A program made the translations under genes and the position numbers. A model generated the notes under the pieces. The model saw only the letters and a list, made by a program, of their open reading frames with translations. It ran no database searches and had not been told where the DNA came from. Shown here piece by piece: positions 8,525 to 15,277 of a DNA stretch of 64,000 nucleotides. The stretch's first letter is position 1. Each line of letters starts with the position of its first letter. Source of the stretch: Malaciobacter halophilus (GTDB lineage Bacteria > Campylobacterota > Campylobacteria > Campylobacterales > Arcobacteraceae); NCBI RefSeq assembly GCF_002837275.1, contig NZ_NXIF01000032.1, forward strand, positions 1 to 64,000. Reading direction: 5' to 3'.

Positions 8525-8633
8525 GGGGCAGTGATAACAATAACCCTAAACCTACCCCACCTATTCTAAAATAATCATAGTAAGAGTATTTTATTATTAA
8601 TAAATATCCTATCCGGTGCTAGGTTTGTTATCA
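8525..8633. repeat. Long imperfect palindrome after the toxin gene (attC-like)
   Basis: TGATAACAA at 8532-8540 is inverted as TTGTTATCA at 8625-8633. Inside, AAACCTA (8548-8554) pairs with TAGGTTT (8620-8626) and CACC (8559-8562) with GGTG (8615-8618). The 102-nt dyad covers the toxin stop codon and ends 45 nt before the next gene. Size, asymmetry and overlap with a stop codon are attC-like, but GTTATCA does not fit the GTTRRRY core. The left part (8525-8544) is also an inverted copy of the island repeat. Confidence 0.5.
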
Positions 8634-8956
8634 GTTTTAATTAATCGTTGAAATAAAATATCTTCTAAATTTCTACTTGAATCTACCATTAATAAAATAT
8701 ATGCTTTTTCATTTTCAATTTTATATATTACTCTCCATCTTTGATAGATAACTTCTCTATACTTTAAAATTCCAATTTGCTGAAGTTCTGGTACAATTCT
8801 CTTTCTCTGGGGAAAGTAATATAAATTATTACACTCTTCTTTTATAGCAAAAAATATTTTTTTTGCTGTTTCTATACTATCTGTTTTAATATATTCAATA
8901 ATTGATTCCAAATCAAATTCAGCACTTTTTGTCCAGATGACTTCAAAGCTTTTCAT
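8609..8956 (-). CDS. RelE/ParE-type toxin
   Basis: A 115-aa protein with the RelE/ParE fold pattern: VIWTKSAEFDLESIIEYI (first helices), then ECNNLYYFPQRKRIVPEL, and a core strand YREVIYQRWRVIYKI followed by a hydrophobic strand ending MVDSSRNLEDIL. ParE members poison gyrase and RelE members cleave mRNA on the ribosome; the sequence does not decide which. It begins 6 bp after the antitoxin gene, antitoxin first, as in classic type II modules. Its last codons (KPSTG) lie inside the palindrome described separately. Confidence 0.85.
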   Translation of the reverse strand: MKSFEVIWTKSAEFDLESIIEYIKTDSIETAKKIFFAIKEECNNLYYFPQRKRIVPELQQIGILKYREVIYQRWRVIYKIENEKAYILLMVDSSRNLEDILFQRLIKTDNKPSTG

Positions 8957-8962
8957 TGAAAA

Positions 8963-9235
8963 TTATCCAAAGAGTTTTTTTTCTAAATTATTAAACATAT
9001 CTTCTTGACGGATAATATGATTATTTTCAATATCATTTTCACTTTGAACAATTAACTTTAACAAATTTAATGAATTTTGCATATTTTCGTAGCTCTTAAT
9101 ATCTTGAATAACTGCTTTTGCCTCACCATTTTGTGTGATAATAACTGATCGTTGATTTTCATTTACATTGTTTATTACATCAGCTGTCTTCGATTTTAAA
9201 TAGCTAATTGGTTTTATATCTTGACTTAAATGCAT
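8963..9235 (-). CDS. Phd/YefM-family antitoxin
   Basis: A 90-aa antitoxin with the Phd/YefM DNA-binding N terminus (DIKPISYLKSKTADVINNV, then RSVIITQNGEAKAVIQDI) and a C-terminal helix that would wrap the toxin. Such proteins neutralise the toxin and repress their own promoter as a complex. An upstream GTG at 9268 is in frame, but an AAAAAGG ribosome site sits 8 nt before the ATG at 9235 (MHLSQDIKP), which matches family starts. It is only about 120 bp from the repeats that end the CRISPR region. Confidence 0.88.
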   Translation of the reverse strand: MHLSQDIKPISYLKSKTADVINNVNENQRSVIITQNGEAKAVIQDIKSYENMQNSLNLLKLIVQSENDIENNHIIRQEDMFNNLEKKLFG

Positions 9236-9356
9236 AGGTGCAACCTTTTTAAGATATCGTTTTAACACAGTACTATATTTGAATTTAATTTAGTATTAAA
9301 TGTTTTTTGTTAATAATTATTTTAATATATTTTATAATACTATTATAAATTTTTTA

Positions 9357-9468
9357 CTATTCTGTTATTAAGTTATCGTTATCGCCTGACCCTACTCTCC
9401 AATTATATCTCCAATTATAAAATCATTTCTATTCTACTATTAAGTTATCGTTATCACCTGACCCTACT
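9357..9468. repeat. Two 40-bp direct repeats between antitoxin gene and CRISPR array
   Basis: Copies at 9357-9396 and 9429-9468 differ at about three positions and share TTAAGTTATCGTTATC and CCTGACCCTACT. They are spaced 72 bp apart. Related copies occur after the 8140 gene and, inverted, at 8525-8544. They do not resemble the CRISPR repeat. Confidence 0.8.
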
Positions 9469-9480
9469 TTTCTACTTTTC

Positions 9481-9977
9481 TACTTTTTCCCCCTACAAAC
9501 GAGGGTATAGTCCAACAAGCGACCTTTTAGGGATGCCTTCAATAAAGTTTTATTCCCCCTACAAACGAGGGTATAGTCCAACCACTTTACTAGCTGTTCC
9601 ATCAAAAGTTCTGTTTTATTCCCCCTACAAACGAGGGTATAGTCCAACAGTTATAATACTTTTAATAAGTTATTCTTTGTTTTATTCCCCTACAAACGAG
9701 GGTATAGTCCAACAATGTAACAAAAGTAACTGATAGATTATATGTTTTATTCCCCCTACAAACGAGGGTATAGTCCAACTAATTATGAACATTCAAGAGA
9801 ATCAACTTTGTTTTATTCCCCCTACAAACGAGGGTATAGTCCAACTAATTATGAACATTCAAGAGAATCAACTTTGTTTTATTCCCCCTACAAACGAGGG
9901 TATAGTCCAACAACTCAACCATCTAAAACAGAAATATATCAGTTTTATTCCCCCTACAAACGAGGGTATAGTCCAAC
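9481..9977 (-). CRISPR. Type VI CRISPR array, 8 repeats and 7 spacers
   Basis: Eight repeats of 36 nt start at 9481, 9547, 9613, 9679, 9744, 9810, 9876 and 9942. All seven spacers are exactly 30 nt. The plus-strand form begins GTTTTATTCCCCC and ends GGGTATAGTCCAAC. The repeat at 9481 has four changes at its plus-strand 5' end, and the one at 9679 has lost one C (35 nt). Spacers 9780-9809 and 9846-9875 are identical. The degenerate end is the low-coordinate one, and a TATAAT facing the array lies at 10048-10053, so I infer transcription on the minus strand, codirectional with the cas13 gene. Read that way the repeat is GTTGGACTATACCC...GGGGGAATAAAAC, with a C-rich/G-rich hairpin and AAAAC end like type VI-A repeats. 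Confidence 0.97.
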
Positions 9978-10075
9978 CGATATTTTACAAAAGGCTAACC
10001 AAAGAGCTTCTTAAATGTTTTACCGCATAAAAAACAGGAAAATATCTATTATATTGAGTATTTTTAGTCCATTTT
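9978..10075 (-). promoter_or_regulatory. CRISPR leader with -10 element
   Basis: The 98 bp between the cas13 stop and the first repeat on the minus strand contain TATAAT (reverse strand, 10048-10053), about 70 bp before the array. It is AT-rich and has no repeat remnants, as expected for a leader. Confidence 0.5.
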
Positions 10076-12595
10076 TTACTTATTATAACCCTTTTTTATT
10101 TGTTCTTCTTTTGCTATTGCATTTTTTATTTTTTCCTCATCTTTTGTTTCCCCTATAGCTTCGATAACTTTTTGTTTTAAAAGCTCTATCACTTTGAGTT
10201 TATAAATAAGATAATAATCATTTGGAACTAAGCTCTCTTTTTTGTGTATGTCAGCTATTTTACTTTCTTTTTGACTATGTATATTTAAAGACTTTAGATA
10301 TTGTACTGTTTTCATAGTAAAATCATTGATAGGATTGTAGTGAAGAATCTCTTGCATTTTATGCTCTTTTTGAAGATAGTTTACTATCTCTTCTCTTTGT
10401 GCAAATATCTCATTATTTTCAAAAGCTTTTAACATATTTTCAATATTTTGATGGGCAATATCATTTCTAGTTTGTTTGATGTATTGTGTAGATTTTTGAT
10501 TTTGTTCGTAGTTTGTATTAATCATAAAAGTTTTAAATAAAAGTGTTGAAAAATTATAATACCCTCTAAATTTCAAATCATCTCTTTTTGTTATATCTGA
10601 TAACTTCTCAGTGATACTATTTTTATCTGCATATGTTAAGAGAGCATATATTTCAAAATCCCCTATAAGTTTATTTAAATTTATATAATACTTAATAACA
10701 GGTATTACCAAATGTATATCAAACTCATCTTGGTTGTGGGAGATTTCAAGACTTTTATAAACACTTTGCCAACGATTTCCTTTCTCATAAAAGAAGTGCT
10801 CTTTAGTATTGTAAAGTGTATTATGACTTAAGCTGTAGTTAAAAAGTTGTAAACCTCTTAAGTTTTTGGCTAATATTTTTAGCTTCAAAGAAAAAGAGTT
10901 TTGTGTATCTTCTATGCTTTTCTCATCCTCTTTTGTATCGTTTGTGATATTTTTAGTATGATGATATATTTTTAAAATAAACCCAACAAACTCACCTTGG
11001 AGCTCTTTTGGAATAAAAAGATATAAGAGAGTGATAATTTGTAAAAGAGGACTCTCTTTTACAAGTTCTTCTAAAGTTTCATTTTCTATTAAATTGAAAA
11101 TATTTTTTTGTTTTGTTTCCTCTTTTTTAGTTTTTTTATTGAAAAACTTTACACAAAAGTGGAAAAATCTTTTTTCAATAAAAGTAGATTCAAAATACTC
11201 TTTTAACTTCTCATTCGAACTATTTTTAAATACTTTTATCTTCTGTTCTTTTTTTACATCAAGTGTAAATTTATCATTAAAGTTTTTAAAATTATAGTTA
11301 TACTCATTTGCTATAAATCCAAAAGCAAGTCGCAATTTTACTTCAAGTCTATTAAGAGAGTTTTGTTTGGTAATCTTATTCATCTCATCTTTTAGTTTTT
11401 GGAGCTCATCATTATAGTTTTTAAGTTTTTGTCCATTTGGTTTCTCTTGCGATTCCTCTTTTTGTTTTTCTACCACTAGATTTTTATGTTTGATATAGAT
11501 TTTCTTATACTCTTTGTTTGAGTGTATATCTTCAAAAAAATCAATTTTTTTAGTAGCTAAATAGCTTTTTAACTCTTCATTTGGCACTCCATCTTTTGAT
11601 AAAAAACTATTTATAAGTTTATTAAAAGCTGGTTTCTTTTGAGATATTTTTATATAAAAATTATGAATCTTAGAAAAATTACTCTCTTTTTCATCAAAAA
11701 GAGTAAGAGTGTCACTATCTTCTATATAGTTGTTTTTTTCTTGATAGTATTTCTCCTCTTTTTCTTGAAGCATAGTTTTTATAAGAGAAATAGTACTTAT
11801 ATCAAATCTATTTTTATCAAGTTCATCATCAAAAAACTTTTGGATAAAATCAAAATCAAAATGTGCCAAAGCATGGCGAAAATCACTTAATATTTTTTGA
11901 ATCTTTAAAAAATCATACTTTATCGTATCAGTTTTTTTAATAAACTGATTTAAACTTTGATTTTTAAAATCATCATTGAGGCGATAAACAATATATTTAA
12001 CTACTTTATCTTTATTTTGTTCGATATTTAAACTATAAAAGTTTGTTCCTTTTGGTAAAAGAGGGCTAAAAAATTCTTCTATAAACTGAAAATAAAACAA
12101 CATCTCATTTTTGAAATCGATGTAGCGTTTTATTTTATATATATCTTTTGAGGTAAGAGTATCAAATCCCGATATTTGTTTATATCTCATTAAAAGTGTA
12201 TCATTTGGAAGTTCTCTCTCTGTACTTTTAAATCTTTTTTCTTTCTCATTATCTCTTAGATATTTATCCGTAATAGTTACCACATATTTTGCTTGTGTAA
12301 TTTTTCCATCTCGCCTTTGTTTTGAGGCTCTTACATAAGCAGTTATCTCATAATTGTCAAACTCTATTTTTTGATTATCTTTGATAGTATGTTCTATACC
12401 ATTTAAAAGTATTTTTTTAAACTCTACAATATTATCCCTTATCTCCATATCTTGAATAGTTATCTTATCAAGTCGTGCTAATTTGAGGTATTTTACTTTT
12501 ATCTCTTTGATTTTGTTTTCATCATAATCACTTATGATGATACTAGGAATTGAGTTTCTATTTGAGGGTTTTTTGATTTTTTCTATACTATTCAA
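10076..12595 (-). CDS. Compact Cas13-like RNA-guided RNase (two HEPN domains)
   Basis: 839 aa, with two RX4H HEPN catalytic motifs: R240-HALA-H245 in SDFRHALAHFDFDF, and R710-NDIA-H715 in KQTRNDIAHQNI. Cas13 effectors use two such motifs to form one RNase site that cuts target RNA and then bystander RNA. The C-terminal EILHYNPINDFTMKTVQYL resembles, from memory, the region after HEPN2 in Cas13a. About 455 residues lie between the motifs, with a Lys-rich linker (370-415). Typical Cas13a are 1,100-1,400 aa and Cas13d about 930-970 aa, so this is small. The start is TTG at 12595, 8 nt after AAGGA. No cas1, cas2, csx27/28 or WYL gene is nearby. The array follows on the same strand. Subtype: nearest VI-A by repeat and C terminus, but possibly a separate compact branch. 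Confidence 0.9.
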   Translation of the reverse strand: MNSIEKIKKPSNRNSIPSIIISDYDENKIKEIKVKYLKLARLDKITIQDMEIRDNIVEFKKILLNGIEHTIKDNQKIEFDNYEITAYVRASKQRRDGKITQAKYVVTITDKYLRDNEKEKRFKSTERELPNDTLLMRYKQISGFDTLTSKDIYKIKRYIDFKNEMLFYFQFIEEFFSPLLPKGTNFYSLNIEQNKDKVVKYIVYRLNDDFKNQSLNQFIKKTDTIKYDFLKIQKILSDFRHALAHFDFDFIQKFFDDELDKNRFDISTISLIKTMLQEKEEKYYQEKNNYIEDSDTLTLFDEKESNFSKIHNFYIKISQKKPAFNKLINSFLSKDGVPNEELKSYLATKKIDFFEDIHSNKEYKKIYIKHKNLVVEKQKEESQEKPNGQKLKNYNDELQKLKDEMNKITKQNSLNRLEVKLRLAFGFIANEYNYNFKNFNDKFTLDVKKEQKIKVFKNSSNEKLKEYFESTFIEKRFFHFCVKFFNKKTKKEETKQKNIFNLIENETLEELVKESPLLQIITLLYLFIPKELQGEFVGFILKIYHHTKNITNDTKEDEKSIEDTQNSFSLKLKILAKNLRGLQLFNYSLSHNTLYNTKEHFFYEKGNRWQSVYKSLEISHNQDEFDIHLVIPVIKYYINLNKLIGDFEIYALLTYADKNSITEKLSDITKRDDLKFRGYYNFSTLLFKTFMINTNYEQNQKSTQYIKQTRNDIAHQNIENMLKAFENNEIFAQREEIVNYLQKEHKMQEILHYNPINDFTMKTVQYLKSLNIHSQKESKIADIHKKESLVPNDYYLIYKLKVIELLKQKVIEAIGETKDEEKIKNAIAKEEQIKKGYNK

Positions 12596-12865
12596 TTAAC
12601 ATTTCCTTTTTCTATATAACTATTTAATAACAATACATTATATATATTTATTACTTAATTATCTAAATAACTAGACATTCACATAAAACATCTTTAAAAT
12701 AGGTATTTAATGAAAAATTATTACACAATGTAATATTTTTGAATTGATTTTTTATTCTTAATTATAATTTAAATATATACTTTTTGTCTAGATAACTGTA
12801 ATAACAATACATTATGTATGTTAATTGAAAAAAAACATAATAATACTACATTTTAGGAGATACAA
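12596..12865. promoter_or_regulatory. Divergent control region between cas13 and integrase remnant
   Basis: A 270-bp AT-rich gap. A 17-nt direct repeat, TAATAACAATACATTAT, occurs at 12625-12641 and 12799-12815. The first copy includes the reverse-strand TATAAT (12637-12642) of the cas13 promoter; the second ends in the palindrome ATACATTATGTAT (12807-12819) before the integrase remnant. CTAGAC (around 12670) and GTCTAG (around 12787) are inverted to each other. In an integron this is where attI and the cassette promoter would lie. Confidence 0.5.
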
Positions 12866-13231
12866 ATGGGTAAAAAATTACTTGATATAATGAGGGACAA
12901 AATAAGAGTAAAACATTATAGTATTAAAACAGAAAATATTTATATTTACTAGCAAAAAAATATATTTTATTTCATAATAAACGACATCCTAATACTATGG
13001 GAAAAGAAGAGATAGAAGAGTATTTAACTTAATTTAGCAAAAAATCAAAACGTATCTCCTACTACGCAGAACCAAGCATTTAATGCACTGTTATTTTTAT
13101 ATGAACAAGTTTTAAATATATCACTAAAAGATGAAAATATTCAAGCCTTAAGAACAAAAGAGATAAAGTATATTTCTATAGTTTTAACTATAGGTGAAGA
13201 CGGAAGAGAAGAAAATCAACGATTGAGCTGA
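12866..13231 (+). pseudogene. Integron-type tyrosine integrase, N-terminal remnant
   Basis: After AGGAGA, an ATG opens LLDIMRDKIRVKHYSIKTEN, the canonical start of IntI-like integrases, then meets a TAG where Trp is expected. Shifting frame gives NKRHPNTMGKEEIEEYLT, and shifting again (from 13031) gives NLAKNQNVSPTTQNQAFNAL, then LFLYEQVLNISL and a TGA at 13229. One in-frame stop and two frameshifts therefore interrupt the SAM-like core-binding domain, and the whole catalytic domain (R-H-R-Y) is absent. It is divergent from cas13, the orientation of intI relative to cassettes. Confidence 0.85.
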
Positions 13232-13249
13232 TTTTATTACCTGACGCAG

Positions 13250-13278
13250 TATCGGCTTTATTTTCAAATAAAGCGATA
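13250..13278. repeat. Strong hairpin 1 between integrase remnant and guaA
   Basis: GCTTTATTT (13255-13263) and AAATAAAGC (13266-13274) pair perfectly, extended by TATC (13250-13253) with GATA (13275-13278) around one bulged G. It may be a terminator or part of a mobile-element end. Confidence 0.6.
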
Positions 13279-13295
13279 GATTTTGTTTAGATTGC

Positions 13296-13345
13296 ACTAG
13301 ATTTAGATGAAGATGTACTAAAGGTACCTCAAATCTAAATCTAGT
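13296..13345. repeat. Strong hairpin 2 between integrase remnant and guaA
   Basis: A perfect 13-bp inverted repeat, ACTAGATTTAGAT (13296-13308) and ATCTAAATCTAGT (13333-13345), with a smaller GTAC/GTAC stem in the 24-nt interior. This two-tier shape recalls folded recombination sites, but core GTTRRRY boxes are not seen. Confidence 0.6.
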
Positions 13346-13353
13346 ACAAGATG

Positions 13354-13376
13354 AATAAAAGCTATTCGCTTTTATT
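13354..13376 (-). terminator. Likely guaA terminator
   Basis: A 9-bp stem AATAAAAGC/GCTTTTATT with loop TATTC covers the guaA stop codon. It lacks a long T run, so it may be a weak terminator. Confidence 0.5.
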
Positions 13377-14907
13377 CCCACTCAATAGTTGCAGGTGGTT
13401 TACTTGAAATATCATAAACAACTCTGTTGATTCCATCAACTTCGTTGATGATTCTTCTACTTATTGTTTCTAAGATATCATGTGGAATATGTGCAAATGT
13501 CGCTGTCATTCCATCTGTTGCTTCTACTATTCTTACACAAACAGTATTATCATAAGTTCTATTATCACCCATAACACCTACTGATTTTACATTTAATAAA
13601 ACTGTAAATGCTTGCCATGTAGTTTCATAATACCCAGTAGCATGAAGTACATCAAGCATAATAGTATCTGCTTTTCTTAAAAGTTCTAAATCTGGTTTAT
13701 TCACATCACCCATGATTCTAATAGCAAGTCCAGGACCAGGAAATGGATGTCTTCCAATCATATCTTTTGGAAGTCCAAGCTCTAATCCTAACTCTCTTAC
13801 TTCATCTTTAAAAATCTCTCTTAAAGGTTCAATAAGCTCAAAAGTCATCCAATCTGGTAATCCACCAACATTATGGTGAGATTTGATTGTTTTTGATGGT
13901 CCTTTAACTGATACTGATTCAATTACATCTGTATAAAGTGTACCTTGAGCTAAAAACTCTATTCCATCATGTTTTTTTGCTTCTTCATCAAATACTTCAA
14001 TAAAAGTTTCACCAATAATTTTTCTTTTTGTTTCAGGGTCAGATACCCCTTTTAACTTATCTAAAAATATATCAGTAGCATCAACAGTAATTAAATCAAT
14101 TCCTCTTGTTTTAAACATTGCTTCAACTTGTTCTCTCTCATTTGCTCTTAAAAGACCATGGTCAACAAATACAGGAACCAATTGTTCACCAATAGCTTCA
14201 GCTAAAAGTGTAGCAACAACAGAAGAATCAACTCCTCCACTTACACCACATAATACTTTTTTATTTCCAACTTTATCTTGAATCTTTTTTATTTGCTCTT
14301 TTGCAAATGAACCCATATTCCAAGTTGATTCACAACCACAAATATGTTTTGCAAAGTTTTTAAGTAATTTTGCACCCTCTTTTGAGTGATAAACTTCAGG
14401 GTGAAATTGAAATGCATAAACAAGTCTATTCATATCAGCAATGGCTGCATATGGTGAATTTTCACTAGTTGCGATTTTTTCAAATCCTTCTGGAATTTTT
14501 TCTACTCTATCTCCATGAGACATCCATACAGTTTGACCATCAGTTGTATCTTTAAAAATATCACTTTCTTTCTCAAATTTTAATTGTGCTTTTCCATATT
14601 CATGATGGTCTGCTGGGATTACACTTCCTCCAAAATGTTGAGAAATTAATTGCATCCCATAACAAATACCTAAAATAGGAAGACCAAGATTAAAAATCTC
14701 TTCATCTGGATGATATGCATCTTTTGCATAAACTGAAGCTGGACCACCACTTAAAATAATCCCCTTTGGAGTTCTAGCTTTAATATCTTCAATACTCTCA
14801 CTAAATGGAACGATTTCACTATATACACCTGACTCTCTTAATTTTCTAGCAATTATCTGTGTATATTGACTACCAAAATCTAATACAACAATTGGTACAT
14901 GTTTCAT
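13372..14907 (-). CDS. guaA: GMP synthase (glutamine-hydrolysing)
   Basis: 511 aa, full length. The class I glutamine amidotransferase domain comes first, with nucleophile Cys82 in GICYGMQLI and the His-Glu pair in FHPEVYH. The ATP-pyrophosphatase domain follows with the P-loop SGGVDSS, then the dimerisation domain ending in the conserved [12 protein letters not shown]. It converts XMP to GMP using glutamine and ATP. Its 3' end is the right border of the accessory island. guaA 3' ends are known insertion points of genomic islands, though I found no direct repeat of the guaA end on the far side. Confidence 0.98.
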   Translation of the reverse strand: MKHVPIVVLDFGSQYTQIIARKLRESGVYSEIVPFSESIEDIKARTPKGIILSGGPASVYAKDAYHPDEEIFNLGLPILGICYGMQLISQHFGGSVIPADHHEYGKAQLKFEKESDIFKDTTDGQTVWMSHGDRVEKIPEGFEKIATSENSPYAAIADMNRLVYAFQFHPEVYHSKEGAKLLKNFAKHICGCESTWNMGSFAKEQIKKIQDKVGNKKVLCGVSGGVDSSVVATLLAEAIGEQLVPVFVDHGLLRANEREQVEAMFKTRGIDLITVDATDIFLDKLKGVSDPETKRKIIGETFIEVFDEEAKKHDGIEFLAQGTLYTDVIESVSVKGPSKTIKSHHNVGGLPDWMTFELIEPLREIFKDEVRELGLELGLPKDMIGRHPFPGPGLAIRIMGDVNKPDLELLRKADTIMLDVLHATGYYETTWQAFTVLLNVKSVGVMGDNRTYDNTVCVRIVEATDGMTATFAHIPHDILETISRRIINEVDGINRVVYDISSKPPATIEWE

Positions 14908-15019
14908 ATATTATTTTCCTTAATTGATTTTAACACTGGAAGTGATTAATATTACTTTTAAAATTTAATCATATATAATATCTAAAAAGTAGTAAATTTT
15001 TAGTTAAATAATTTGAAGA

Positions 15020-15205
15020 TTAAGAATTTTCTTTTTCTTGAAAATTTGTTTTTCCGCATTTGGGACATGGATTACCTTTGTTTGAGTAACAAGAGTAACA
15101 AAATCTTTCATCACACCCTTCACAAGTGTGTTTACAGTGTTTACATACAAAGGTATTTGCTCTTTTTATTTTTTTGTTTTTTTTCTTAAATATCCATGAA
15201 AACAT
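15020..15205 (-). CDS. Small zinc-ribbon protein
   Basis: A 61-aa basic protein with four CxxC-type pairs (CKHCKHTC, CDERFCYSC, CPKC), which should bind two zinc ions in a RING- or rubredoxin-like knuckle arrangement. The N terminus (MFSWIFKKKNKKIKR) is hydrophobic then strongly basic. The function is unknown; small ribbons of this kind usually bind nucleic acid or other proteins. It lies downstream of nhaD but after a strong terminator, so it probably has its own promoter. Confidence 0.65.
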   Translation of the reverse strand: MFSWIFKKKNKKIKRANTFVCKHCKHTCEGCDERFCYSCYSNKGNPCPKCGKTNFQEKENS

Positions 15206-15225
15206 AACAATCCTTTATATATAAA

Positions 15226-15256
15226 AAAAGCTACTAAGTAAAACTTAGTAGCTTTT
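15226..15256 (-). terminator. nhaD terminator
   Basis: A perfect 14-bp stem (15226-15239 with 15243-15256, 3-nt loop), followed on the minus strand by a run of T. Confidence 0.88.
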
Positions 15257-15277
15257 ATTTTAATAAAATAAATTTTA

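Noticed and set aside
9481-9977. Type VI-B assignment because the repeat has GTT and CAAC at its ends
   Set aside because: Cas13b has HEPN motifs near both protein termini, is about 1,100 aa or more, and often has csx27/28. Here the first HEPN motif is at residue 240 and no accessory gene is present, and the repeat has the VI-A-like C-rich/G-rich stem with AAAAC end on the minus strand.
9533-10030. Open frames reading through the CRISPR array (repeating FYSPYKRGYSPT-like peptide)
   Set aside because: They are translations of the repeats and spacers. The periodicity is the array's own 66-nt unit, and no ribosome site is present.
10076-12595. Csm6/Csx1-like or other single-HEPN ribonuclease
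   Set aside because: Those have one RX4H per chain and a CARF domain. This chain has two RX4H motifs, no CARF-like Rossmann segment, and no type III genes nearby.
9481-13380. CRISPR repeat as a copy of the guaA 3' end (both contain TTTTATTCCC)
   Set aside because: Only about ten AT-rich bases match and the rest of the repeat differs; chance is sufficient.
13184-13381. 65-aa minus-strand frame overlapping the guaA 3' end
   Set aside because: It runs antisense over the integrase remnant and through hairpins, with no ribosome site or recognisable protein features.
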